Of a stretch of DNA of 33,095 nucleotides, positions 8,356 to 16,153 are shown one piece after another; position 1 is the first letter of the stretch; each line of letters starts with the position of its first letter. Made by a program: the position numbers and the translations under genes. The notes beneath the pieces were generated by a model. The model searched no databases. It was not told where the DNA came from and saw nothing but the letters and a program-made list of their open reading frames with translations. Source of the stretch: a virus; the IMG/VR virus record IMGVR_UViG_3300032093_013277, positions 1 through 33,095 of that record; one strand, given 5' to 3'.

Positions 8356-8784
8356 ATGAAAAATTTATTAAATTTTGACGAATTTGTTAACGAATCTTTA
8401 TTAAATGAAAGAAGGATGGATCGAGACGAATTTGCTATTCTTTCTATAGGTACATTAAAAACTAAAACAGGAAAATCAAAGTTCTTTAATGTATATGATG
8501 AATGGGCAGGACAAGATAAAACTGTTGAGGTTTATAGAGAATCTCATCCTACACAAGGAATGATAAAACTTGTAATAACTGCAGGAACTTCACCGATAAG
8601 AAATAAAAACGGAAAGGATCCAGTTGAAGGAGATGTTCGACCTTTTGCTAACGATCAAACAGGAAGACCTATGTTTGTTGGAAAATACCTAGGATCCATT
8701 CAATTGAAAGATCTTAAATCAACAGATTTTTTTAGCAAATTAGGAATGAATTCAGATTCATTCGGAGCTTATGTTTACAAATAA
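8356..8784 (+). CDS. Protein with capsid-targeting-like N-terminus, unknown
   Basis: A 142-residue protein beginning MKNLLNFDEFVNESLLNERR. The first 14 residues match those of the preceding gene in pattern (F-x-x-F-[LV]-N-E-S) and resemble the T4 capsid targeting sequence. The rest is a compact alpha/beta sequence (FAILSIGTLKTKTGKSKFFNVYDEW, a Gly/Asn/Lys-rich turn, then MFVGKYLGSIQLKDL) with no motif I recognise. If the leader is cut after V-N-E, the mature protein of about 128 residues would be packaged in the head and possibly injected with the DNA. It is co-transcribed with the gene at 8054 and ends just before a strong double hairpin. Confidence 0.6.
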   Translation: MKNLLNFDEFVNESLLNERRMDRDEFAILSIGTLKTKTGKSKFFNVYDEWAGQDKTVEVYRESHPTQGMIKLVITAGTSPIRNKNGKDPVEGDVRPFANDQTGRPMFVGKYLGSIQLKDLKSTDFFSKLGMNSDSFGAYVYK

Positions 8785-8804
8785 AAAATTGGCTTAGGAC
8801 CAGT

Positions 8805-8820
8805 TATTGCTTCGGCAATA
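8805..8820 (+). other. UUCG-loop hairpin
   Basis: TATTGC and GCAATA form a 6-bp stem around a cUUCGg tetraloop, two bases before the main terminator stem. The pair of hairpins probably protects the 3' end of the upstream mRNA. Confidence 0.6.
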
Positions 8821-8821
8821 G

Positions 8822-8860
8822 AAACCTCAGTGATTCGCTATCGGCTGAGGTTTCGTTTTT
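8822..8860 (+). terminator. Intrinsic terminator before sugar operon
   Basis: AAACCTCAG (8822-8830) pairs perfectly with CTGAGGTTT (8845-8853). The loop can extend the stem through GAT/ATC, and the downstream arm runs into TTTCGTTTTT. This strong terminator separates the head-protein genes from the sugar operon. Confidence 0.85.
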
Positions 8861-9081
8861 GAATTAAAATACACATCTTACATATAAATAATAACAAGTA
8901 GGATTGCTTTAGATGATCCTAGATGTATCAAGAGGACACTTAATCTATTAAAGTTGGATATCTTTACTAAATAAATTGAATGAAACCCGGGTCATCAAGG
9001 GATCATATAACCATTAATGGTTGTTTAGGTAGAAAGGAAACAGTTATAGATGATACCTCCCATTGAAGTAAAGATTAGAGT
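8861..9081 (+). other. Long non-coding leader of sugar operon
   Basis: This region has no convincing gene. It starts with a TATAAATAA element (8883-8891), leaving a leader of about 190 bases before ATG 9082. It holds a 6-bp hairpin (TAGGAT 8899-8904 with ATCCTA 8916-8921), a 14-base perfect palindrome AACCATTAATGGTT, and a 28-codon ORF (8980-9066) in the same frame as the dehydratase but ended by TGA. It is less AT-rich in places (CCCGGG) than other spacers. No tRNA or known riboswitch is recognisable. Confidence 0.5.
8883..8891 (+). promoter_or_regulatory. Late-promoter-like TATAAATAA
   Basis: An exact match to the T4 late promoter core TATAAATA, located 22 bases after a strong terminator and before the sugar operon. 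Its position suggests the deoxysugar genes are expressed late. Confidence 0.5.
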
Positions 9082-10443
9082 ATGAAGCCAAGACAAGGAT
9101 TAAGATTCCTCCATTCACTAAATACAAGATCCATGAAAGATGGAGATATCCTTAAATGGATAGAAAAGAGAAGGAATGCTGTTAATTACAAAATCCGTAA
9201 AATCGATATAAGGAAACTGAAAGGTTGGACTTTTGATGAAAATGAAATTCGACATGATTCAGGTAAATTTTTTCAAATCAAATTCTTAAGATGTGAATTA
9301 AATGGTGAAAAATGGGATCAACCTATAATCAACCAACCAGAAATTGGTATATTAGGATTCATTACTAAAGAGATAAATGGAGTTTTACACTTCTTGGTTC
9401 AAGCAAAAATCGAACCAGGAAACATAAATATAGTTCAATTATCTCCAACTGTTCAATCAACAAAATCAAACTTCACAAAAGTTCATGGGGGTGCTTTAAC
9501 TCCTTTTGTTGATTATTTCCTAGATGGAAATTCTATCATATTGGTGGATCAATTACAATCGGAACAAGGAAGTAGATTTAATCAAAAAAGGAATCGTAAC
9601 ATCATAATTGAAACAAATGAAGATCTTAAGCATGAAAACTATATATGGCTAACATTAGGGGATTTAGTTTCTATGACTAAATATGCTAACACTGTAAATA
9701 TGGACAGTAGAACAATTATTAGCTGTATTCACTTTGGATCTTATGACTTTGAAAATTATGAAATAGCCTATTATATGGGATTGAATAATCAATCTCCGTG
9801 GTTAGATTCAATTATACGTAGAGATGTTTATCAACATTCCATTCCAGAAATCCTTTCAAAAATAACAGAATTCAAATTTCGTAGAGAATTCAGTAGAGAA
9901 ATAATTACTCTAGATCAATGTCAAGATTGGTCATATACGGATGGAATGATTAGACATAAAGATGAAAAATACTTCGACATAGTCGGTTACAATATCTTCA
10001 TTGAAAACAGAGAATCATCAGAATGGACACAACCTATGGTAAGACCTTCAGATGAAGGAATATGTTGTTTTTTTGCTAAAAAAATTGATGGAGTTTATCA
10101 TCTTCTTGTTCAATTCAAAGATGAAATCGGTTCATTCGATGGAGTTGAAATGGCACCAACTATACAAGCATCAGGAGAAAATTTAAGAAGCTCGATTCAC
10201 TACGATACATATAAAAAATTAATAAAAACTGATAAAGTCTTAATGAACATAATGCAATCGGAAGAAGGTGGTAGATTCTATAAAGAACAAAATCGTAATA
10301 TCATTATTGATGTTACAGATGAAGAGGTAACAGAAAATTGCAATTATTTTTGGATGACTGTTCATCAAATTAAAACTTTCTTACAATACAACAATTATGT
10401 TAATATACAGACTAGATCGATAATATCATCTTTACCATTATGA
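9082..10443 (+). CDS. NDP-hexose 2,3-dehydratase
   Basis: Removes water across C2-C3 of dTDP-4-keto-6-deoxyglucose to start 2-deoxysugar synthesis (the TylX3/EvaA/SpnO/KijB step). The 453-residue protein is an internal duplication, as in this family. Half one (about 38-215) and half two (about 270-453) repeat the same pattern: W-[ST]-[FY]-x-[DE]-G/E-x-I-R-H, F-[QD]-I-x-[FG]-, W-[DT]-Q-P, G-[IV]-x-x-F-x-x-K-x-x-[GD]-G-x-[LY]-H-[FL]-L-V-Q, [LM]-[AS]-P-T-[VI]-Q-[AS], QSE[QE]GGRF or QSEQGSRF, and NRNIII. The gene begins a tight operon: it overlaps the next gene by the four bases ATGA. Its product is unstable and needs a partner reductase or aminotransferase, both encoded directly downstream. The start at 9082 is the only upstream Met in frame after a TAG. 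Confidence 0.9.
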   Translation: MKPRQGLRFLHSLNTRSMKDGDILKWIEKRRNAVNYKIRKIDIRKLKGWTFDENEIRHDSGKFFQIKFLRCELNGEKWDQPIINQPEIGILGFITKEINGVLHFLVQAKIEPGNINIVQLSPTVQSTKSNFTKVHGGALTPFVDYFLDGNSIILVDQLQSEQGSRFNQKRNRNIIIETNEDLKHENYIWLTLGDLVSMTKYANTVNMDSRTIISCIHFGSYDFENYEIAYYMGLNNQSPWLDSIIRRDVYQHSIPEILSKITEFKFRREFSREIITLDQCQDWSYTDGMIRHKDEKYFDIVGYNIFIENRESSEWTQPMVRPSDEGICCFFAKKIDGVYHLLVQFKDEIGSFDGVEMAPTIQASGENLRSSIHYDTYKKLIKTDKVLMNIMQSEEGGRFYKEQNRNIIIDVTDEEVTENCNYFWMTVHQIKTFLQYNNYVNIQTRSIISSLPL

Positions 10444-11402
10444 AAATAGGCATACTAAACTGTTCCGATATAGCAAAACGTAGAATGATTCCTGCAATGA
10501 AATCGGTTGAAGGAATAAACATAACTATCGTATGTAGCCGAGACATTAAAAAAGCAAGGGAATTTGCTAAAGAATTTGGAATTCCTCAATATACAGACGA
10601 TCCAGATAGCATTAAAAATGTAGATGCTGTTTATATTTCATCTCCACCATCTGAACATTTCTTTCATGTAATGAAGTTTTTAGATAGAGGAATTAATGTT
10701 CTTTGTGAAAAATCACTAACAACATCAGATTCGCATACAGAAACAATAATCAAAGAAGCTGATAGGAATGGACTAATAGTTCAAGAAAATTATGGATTCA
10801 TTTTTCATGATCAATGGAAATGGATAACAAAAACACTTCCTGAATTAGGTGATATACTTTCTATAAATGCTGGATTCGAATTTCCTCCAAGGGACAAATC
10901 AACGGATTTCAGATACAACAAAGAACTTGGTGGAGGTGCACTATTAGATGCCGGAGGTTATCCTATTAAAGCTGCTTCTATGCTTATGAAAAAAATCAAT
11001 TTAGGAGAAATTTCAGGTTCACACAGACTTTCAGCAGAAGTTGAAGTAGATGTTTCTGGTAATGTTTATTTCCTCGATGAAAATGGAACAGCTGCTTATT
11101 TGACTTGGTCATTTGAATCTCCTTACAAATGCGAAATGGAAATTACAGGAAATAGAGGAAAAATAAAATCAAGAAAAATCTTTACTCCTAGACCTGATGA
11201 AACTGTTATAGTTGAAAGGACAGATGAATTCGGTAAAATAGTTGAAACTAAAGAATTCAAAACGGATCATTTTGTTGAATTGATAAAAGACTTCAAACGT
11301 AGAATTGATGAGAAAGATAATTCTCATCATAAAGAAATACTAAAACAATCAAATTGGCAATCATATGCAAAAACTACTAGTTTCAGAACCATCGTTAACT
11401 AA
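10440..11402 (+). CDS. Gfo/Idh/MocA oxidoreductase, probable sugar C-3 ketoreductase
   Basis: NAD(P)-dependent reductase expected to reduce the C3 keto group of the 3,4-diketo sugar made by the preceding dehydratase. The N-terminus IGILNCSDIAKRRMIPAM follows the signature G-V-L-G-C-A-D-I-A-x-R-R-x-x-P-A of KijD10/SpnN-type C-3 ketoreductases, with the usual third Gly replaced by Asn. The family motif appears as LCEKSL (Lys91, Ser in place of Pro), and the C-terminal beta domain starts with GGGALLDAGGYPIKAA (candidate catalytic Tyr174). At 320 residues the length is normal for the family. It overlaps the upstream gene by 4 bases and the downstream aminotransferase by 38, so translation is probably coupled. 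Sugar dehydrogenases of other types are less likely given the neighbours. Confidence 0.85.
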   Translation: MKIGILNCSDIAKRRMIPAMKSVEGINITIVCSRDIKKAREFAKEFGIPQYTDDPDSIKNVDAVYISSPPSEHFFHVMKFLDRGINVLCEKSLTTSDSHTETIIKEADRNGLIVQENYGFIFHDQWKWITKTLPELGDILSINAGFEFPPRDKSTDFRYNKELGGGALLDAGGYPIKAASMLMKKINLGEISGSHRLSAEVEVDVSGNVYFLDENGTAAYLTWSFESPYKCEMEITGNRGKIKSRKIFTPRPDETVIVERTDEFGKIVETKEFKTDHFVELIKDFKRRIDEKDNSHHKEILKQSNWQSYAKTTSFRTIVN

Positions 11403-12492
11403 TTTCGAAGAATTTACTCAGCTTGCAAAAGAAGTTTGGGAATCAGGTATATTAACACACAATGGACCTAAGGTTCAACAATTAGAAAATGAGCTTAAAG
11501 AAAAATGGTCAATACCACATCTTTCACTCGTAACAAATGGAACAATTGCTCTTGAAATTGCTATTAGAGCTCTTAATTTACCGAAAGGTTCAAGAATAAT
11601 CACAACACCTTTTACTTGGATAGCAACTGCTTCATCTATAGTTTGGCAACAACATACACCAATTTTTATTGATATTGATCCTAATACACTTAATATCGAT
11701 CCTATTAAAGTTGATGAATTCTTGAAGAATCGATTTACGATGTATCCTTCAGGATATCAACAATATGATGTTTCGGCAATTCTTGCAGTTCATGTTTTTT
11801 CGAACCCTTGTGATGTAAAAGCTCTCGATATTATAGCTGAAAAATACAAATTGAAAATTATCTATGATGGTGCACATGCAGTAAATGTTCATTATGAAGG
11901 TAAGGATCTTTCTCAATGGGGCCATATAACAACACATTCATATCATGCAACTAAGCTTTACAATTCAGGTGAAGGAGGTTCAATAATTACAACAGATCCT
12001 GAACTTGCAAAAAGAATCGAAAGACTTCGTTTCTTTGGGCATGATGAAAACAAAGACATTGTACACGAAGGAACAAATGGAAAAATGCATGAAATTTCTG
12101 CTTGTATAGGGTTAGCAAATCTTAAAATGATGGATAAATCTCAAGAACACAGAAAGGATCTTCAAACACAATACAAAAAACTTCTTGATGGATTGTCTGT
12201 TCGTTATCAAAGACATTCTGAATACAGTTACAATTACTCGTATTTCCCTGTTATATTTGAATCGGAAGAAATCGTTTTAGGTGTTATGAAGGCACTAGAA
12301 GAAATTGATGTAATAGCTCGTCGATATTTTTATCCTTCAGTAAATGAATTCAAAATCTTCAATCCTCAAGAATGTCCTATAAGTGAAGATATTTCAAGAA
12401 GGGTTATTTGTTTACCTTGTCACGATCGAGTAAAAGAAACTGATGTAAATCGTATTGTTTGGAAAATCCGTGATTACCTAGAAAATTGTTAA
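11365..12492 (+). CDS. DegT/DnrJ/EryC1-type PLP sugar aminotransferase
   Basis: Transfers an amino group from an amino acid (usually glutamate) to a keto-sugar nucleotide. The fold-type I signature is complete: TNGTIALEIAIRAL, ITTPFTWIATASSIVW, IYDGAHAVN (PLP-binding Asp168), YHATKLYNSGEGG (PLP Lys197) and RRYFYPSVNEF near the C-terminus. The start WESGILTHNGPKVQQLE is standard for the family, which supports ATG 11365 even though it overlaps the previous gene by 38 bases. After a 2,3-dehydratase and a C-3 ketoreductase, the free keto group is at C4, so a C-4 aminotransferase is favoured. A C-3 enzyme (EvaB-like) cannot be excluded. The stop codon lies inside the first element of the next promoter. 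Confidence 0.9.
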   Translation: MQKLLVSEPSLTNFEEFTQLAKEVWESGILTHNGPKVQQLENELKEKWSIPHLSLVTNGTIALEIAIRALNLPKGSRIITTPFTWIATASSIVWQQHTPIFIDIDPNTLNIDPIKVDEFLKNRFTMYPSGYQQYDVSAILAVHVFSNPCDVKALDIIAEKYKLKIIYDGAHAVNVHYEGKDLSQWGHITTHSYHATKLYNSGEGGSIITTDPELAKRIERLRFFGHDENKDIVHEGTNGKMHEISACIGLANLKMMDKSQEHRKDLQTQYKKLLDGLSVRYQRHSEYSYNYSYFPVIFESEEIVLGVMKALEEIDVIARRYFYPSVNEFKIFNPQECPISEDISRRVICLPCHDRVKETDVNRIVWKIRDYLENC

Positions 12493-12568
12493 TAAGTTTT
12501 TGAAAAAAAGTTGACTAGAATTTTTTTCTTTGGAAAATTGTGATTATATTTACTATATAATTAATTAA
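12486..12568 (+). promoter_or_regulatory. Two-part early-type promoter, copy 1
   Basis: Element A (TTGTTAATAAGTTTTT, 12486-12501) overlaps the aminotransferase stop. Element B (12529-12568) starts TTTGGAAAATTGTGATTATA and continues TTTACTATATAATTAATTAA. A-to-B start distance is 43. Four further copies precede the genes at 24841, 25488, 27095 and 27822. Confidence 0.7.
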
Positions 12569-12579
12569 ACAATAACCAA

Positions 12580-12873
12580 ATGAAAGTAACTTATTTCAAT
12601 CGCCACGAAAACATGGATTCAGAAACTCGATTTATGATCCTTGATGTAATCAAAGAACTTTGCTATAAATGCGAAACAACAAACACTGCAAGAATAGAAA
12701 ATTGGTTATATGGAACTTTCGATGGTTATGATTATTCTGAAATTGCAATCAAATCAAAAGATCTTGCAGATCTAACATTCGAAAACATTGAACTTGCTTG
12801 TAAGGTAACCGATATCTTTGCTATCATTGAAAAATATCCAAGAACATTAGATCCTAATAACAATCGATTTTAA
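12580..12873 (+). CDS. Hypothetical small protein, early-type promoter
   Basis: A 97-residue acidic protein with no recognised domain. Visible features are an N-terminal strand (MKVTYFNRHE), a helix with two Cys (LCYKCETT) that is too small for a zinc finger, a Trp/Tyr-rich centre (ENWLYGTFDGYDYSEIAI) and a final helix. It is headed by copy 1 of the strong two-part promoter, eleven bases after that element, so it is probably expressed early and at high level. That suits a host-takeover or regulatory role, but the sequence does not show one. It lies between the sugar operon and the topoisomerase genes. Confidence 0.7.
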   Translation: MKVTYFNRHENMDSETRFMILDVIKELCYKCETTNTARIENWLYGTFDGYDYSEIAIKSKDLADLTFENIELACKVTDIFAIIEKYPRTLDPNNNRF

Positions 12874-12874
12874 T

Positions 12875-12905
12875 CTCTTTTCGAAGAGTTCATATAATTA
12901 AAAAA
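12875..12905 (+). promoter_or_regulatory. UUCG hairpin plus TTCATATAATTAAAAA motif
   Basis: CTCTT/AAGAG with a TTCG loop (12875-12888) runs into GTTCATATAATTAAAAAA. Closely similar strings precede the genes at 29424 and 32876. The TATAAT-like box and short A-rich leader suggest a weaker promoter class for the topoisomerase genes. Confidence 0.4.
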
Positions 12906-12913
12906 TCTTTTTA

Positions 12914-14752
12914 ATGAGTGTAAAGGAAATTAGCAAAAAGTATCAGCTACTCGATGAAGTTGAACATGTTTTGAAACGTCCCGGTATGTATATCGGTTCA
13001 ACAAAACCTCATCAATCTGCTGAATGGCTTCAAAACGAAGAAGGAAAATTCGTAAAAACTGACATTGAATACAATCCAGGATTTCTAAAACTATTTGATG
13101 AAATTGTTTCCAATTCAGTTGATGAATCGAAACGAAATCCTAATCTAAACCAAATTGAAGTTAAGATCTCCGATAAAGGGGAAATTTCAATTTGGGATAA
13201 CGGTGGAATTCCTGTTATTATTCATGCTGAAGTCGGTATGTATATTCCAGAAATGATCTTTTCAAATCTTCGTGCCGGTTCAAACTTTGATGATAATGAA
13301 AGTCGTCAAGGTGCAGGAACAAATGGTGTTGGTTCAACACTTACAAATATCTTTTCAAACAAGTTTCGTATTCAAACATCAGATGGTAAAAATGAATTTG
13401 ATCAAACTTTTGAAAATAACATGTCGAAAAAATCGACACCTAAAACAAAACCATCAGATAAAAATTACACACAAATAACTTATCAACCTGACTTAGAAAG
13501 ATTTGGTATGGAATCAATTGATGAAACACATATCAAAATGCTACGTAAACGTATGGTTGATATTGCTGCTTGTAATCCAGGTCTTAAAGTAACCTTCAAT
13601 AAAGAAAAATTCAAATTCCGTACATTCAAAGAATATGCTGATTTGTATACTGAAGGTACTCTTTATGAAAGATCCGAAAACTGGGAAATAGGAATTGCAC
13701 CATCATCAAATGGTTATCAAACTATTTCTTATGTCAATTCAGTAGAAACAAAAGATGCTGGCACTCACGTCAATTTTATTCAAGGACAAATCGTTGATAA
13801 ACTACGTCAAATGATTTGGAAAAAACATAAAGTTGATATTAAACCAAACGATATCAGAAATCACATGATGATATTTGTTAATTCAACAATCATCAATCCT
13901 GCATTCTCATCACAAACTAAAGAAAAACTGATTACCGAACCTAAAGATTTTGGTTCAACTCATGTTGTTACAGATAAATTAATCAAAACAGCATTTCAAT
14001 CAGAAATAGTTGCTTCTATACTCGATTGGATTGATCGTAAAAAAGAAGCTGAAGAACGTGCTCAATTAAGAAAACTAAACAAAAACCTTTCAACTGCAAA
14101 AATTCTTAAACTGATTGATGCAAAATCTCGTGACAAAAGGGAATTATGTACTTTAGGAATTTTTGAGGGTATGTCTGCCCTTTCAGCAGTTCGTAAATTT
14201 AGAGATGCACAAACATTCGGTGCTTTCCCATTGAAAGGAAAATTCTTAAATGTTTCTGAATTAAAAAACAGTCAAATTATCGGATCTGAAGAAGTTATTC
14301 ACTTAATGGGTTCAATTGGTTTAAGACTTGGTGAAGAACCTGAAAATCTACGATATGGAAAAATTCTTATATACACTGATGCCGATCCAGATGGAGATGC
14401 TATTGCATCCTTACTCATTAATTTCTTCGATAAATTTTGGCCTGAACTATTTGATCAAAACAGAATTTACAAAGTCTTAACTCCGCTAGTTGTTGCTAAG
14501 AAAGGTAAGGAAATTTTGTATTTCTATTCAAACGATGAATACAGTCAATGGGAAACAAAACAGACAGATATCAAAAAATGGGATATTGAATATAAGAAAG
14601 GTCTTGCTTCTTTAGAAGATTATGAATATGAAGAAATCATAAAGAATCCAAGATTGGTAAGAATTAAAAATGACAAACTATATAGAGAATCACTAAAATC
14701 TTGGTTTGGTGGTGATTCTGCACCTAGAAAAGAAGCTTTACTTAAAAAATAA
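12914..14752 (+). CDS. DNA topoisomerase II large subunit (gp39 plus gp60 equivalent)
   Basis: ATPase and TOPRIM subunit of the phage type II topoisomerase, which relaxes and unlinks replicating DNA. GHKL ATPase motifs are FDEIVSNSVDES (near 55-68), SIWDNGGIPV and GAGTNGVGSTLTN. The TOPRIM centre has TLGIFEGMSA (Glu418) and YTDADPDGDAI (Asp489, Asp491, Asp493). In T4 this polypeptide is split between genes 39 and 60. Here one 612-residue ORF covers both. The breakage-rejoining subunit follows after three bases, so the two are co-transcribed and translated together. No C-terminal wrapping domain is present, in line with a T4-type relaxing enzyme rather than a gyrase. Confidence 0.95.
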   Translation: MSVKEISKKYQLLDEVEHVLKRPGMYIGSTKPHQSAEWLQNEEGKFVKTDIEYNPGFLKLFDEIVSNSVDESKRNPNLNQIEVKISDKGEISIWDNGGIPVIIHAEVGMYIPEMIFSNLRAGSNFDDNESRQGAGTNGVGSTLTNIFSNKFRIQTSDGKNEFDQTFENNMSKKSTPKTKPSDKNYTQITYQPDLERFGMESIDETHIKMLRKRMVDIAACNPGLKVTFNKEKFKFRTFKEYADLYTEGTLYERSENWEIGIAPSSNGYQTISYVNSVETKDAGTHVNFIQGQIVDKLRQMIWKKHKVDIKPNDIRNHMMIFVNSTIINPAFSSQTKEKLITEPKDFGSTHVVTDKLIKTAFQSEIVASILDWIDRKKEAEERAQLRKLNKNLSTAKILKLIDAKSRDKRELCTLGIFEGMSALSAVRKFRDAQTFGAFPLKGKFLNVSELKNSQIIGSEEVIHLMGSIGLRLGEEPENLRYGKILIYTDADPDGDAIASLLINFFDKFWPELFDQNRIYKVLTPLVVAKKGKEILYFYSNDEYSQWETKQTDIKKWDIEYKKGLASLEDYEYEEIIKNPRLVRIKNDKLYRESLKSWFGGDSAPRKEALLKK

Positions 14753-14755
14753 AAT

Positions 14756-16135
14756 ATGATTAGCGAAAAAGCAATTAAACAATCAACAGAAAAAACCGTA
14801 ACAGAGTATTTGTATGATGAATATGCAGCTTATGGTATGTACACAATTGAAAACCGAGCAATACCATCTGTAATTGACGGATTCAAACCAACTCAACGTA
14901 AAATCATTTATGTTGCTAATAAGGTTTGGAAAAATGGTTCAGAAAAGCCTGTAAAAGTTTTTCAACTTGGTGGAAGAATAGCTGCTGATGCACATTATCA
15001 TCATGGAGATGCTTCTCTAAATGCTGCAATTGTTGGTATGGCTCAATCATTTAAGAATTCACTTCCTCTACTTGACGAAATAGGTCAATTCGGTTCTTTA
15101 AGATCTCCTGAACCCGGTGCACCTCGATATATCAGTACTAAACTGAATGGTAATTTCCGACTACTTTACAAAGACTTTGAATTACTAGAAAAACAATTCG
15201 AGGAAGGTCAAGAAATCGAACCTAAATTTTTCTTACCAATCATTCCAACTGTTTTACTTAACGGTTCATCGGGAATTGCTGTTGGATTTGCAACTAATAT
15301 CCTAAACAGAAATCCTTTAGATTTGATTGATGCTTGTTTGAAATCTCTTGAAGGTAAGAAATTTACAGAACCTCTTCCTTGGTGGAAAGATTTTAGCGGT
15401 CCAGTAAGTAAAGTTGATGGATCTGATTCTTCATTCCAAATAAATGGAGTTTTCAGAATTAAAGATACAACAACCGTAGAAATTTCTGAATTACCTCCAT
15501 CAATGACTTATTTGAAGTATGAAAACTATCTGAATTCACTTGTTGAAGGGGGTCATATTCAAAACTATGATGATAACTGTACAAAAAACATCAATTATGT
15601 TCTGAAATTCTCTAGAGCACAATTACAAGAATGCACCAAAAAAGACAATCTACTTGCATACTTAAAACTTTCTGAAAAGGAATCAGAAAATATCACATGT
15701 CTCGATGAAAATGGTAAACTAATCATTTTCAATAATGTTATTGATCTGATCAACTACTTTGTTAAATTCAGATTAAGCTATTACGACAAACGTAAAGATT
15801 ATTTGCTAAATGAATTGAAACGTAGAAATATCTACTTGTCAAATCGTGCTAAGTTTATTAAATTAATCATTGACGGTAAATTGAATTTGCGTAACAAACC
15901 AAAATCTGATGTAGTTCAAGAATTAGAAAAACTTAAATTTGAACAAATCGAAGGAAATTACGATTACCTATTGAATATGGCTATTCAATCTATGACAAAA
16001 GAAAGATATGAAGCTCTTCTTAAAGAAGTTCAAGAAAATACTGATGAATCAATTCGAATCTCTAAGATTGCTCCAATCGATATGTATAAATCTGATTTGA
16101 AAGAATTGAAGAAAAAACTTGAAACTTCGAAGTAG
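14756..16135 (+). CDS. DNA topoisomerase II medium subunit (gp52-like)
   Basis: Breakage-rejoining subunit of the phage topoisomerase. Diagnostic motifs are ENRAIPSVIDGFKPTQRKII, then YHHGDASLNAAIVGMAQ, then FGSLRSPEPGAPRYISTKL, with the catalytic tyrosine at about residue 125 and the adjacent Arg124. It has the long C-gate coiled coil in its second half (FVKFRLSYYDKRKDYLLNEL and following). Length of 459 is close to T4 gp52 (about 440), and the gyrase-type C-terminal pinwheel domain is absent. It pairs with the preceding large subunit. A gap of 18 bases leads to the WbqC-family gene, so the two may share a transcript. Confidence 0.95.
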   Translation: MISEKAIKQSTEKTVTEYLYDEYAAYGMYTIENRAIPSVIDGFKPTQRKIIYVANKVWKNGSEKPVKVFQLGGRIAADAHYHHGDASLNAAIVGMAQSFKNSLPLLDEIGQFGSLRSPEPGAPRYISTKLNGNFRLLYKDFELLEKQFEEGQEIEPKFFLPIIPTVLLNGSSGIAVGFATNILNRNPLDLIDACLKSLEGKKFTEPLPWWKDFSGPVSKVDGSDSSFQINGVFRIKDTTTVEISELPPSMTYLKYENYLNSLVEGGHIQNYDDNCTKNINYVLKFSRAQLQECTKKDNLLAYLKLSEKESENITCLDENGKLIIFNNVIDLINYFVKFRLSYYDKRKDYLLNELKRRNIYLSNRAKFIKLIIDGKLNLRNKPKSDVVQELEKLKFEQIEGNYDYLLNMAIQSMTKERYEALLKEVQENTDESIRISKIAPIDMYKSDLKELKKKLETSK

Positions 16136-16153
16136 TAGATTCATAAAATTTGT

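Noticed and set aside
8980-9066. 28-codon ORF in the sugar-operon leader
   Set aside because: No recognisable peptide, no initiation signal better than chance, and a TGA plus TAG separate it from the dehydratase. Mentioned only as part of the leader.
8861-9081. tRNA or known riboswitch in the long leader
   Set aside because: No cloverleaf, no GTTCRA T-arm and no CCA end. The hairpins do not match a riboswitch class I can recall.
13272-13478. 68-codon ORF inside the topoisomerase large-subunit gene
   Set aside because: It is a frame shadow covering the ATPase motif region of a certain gene.
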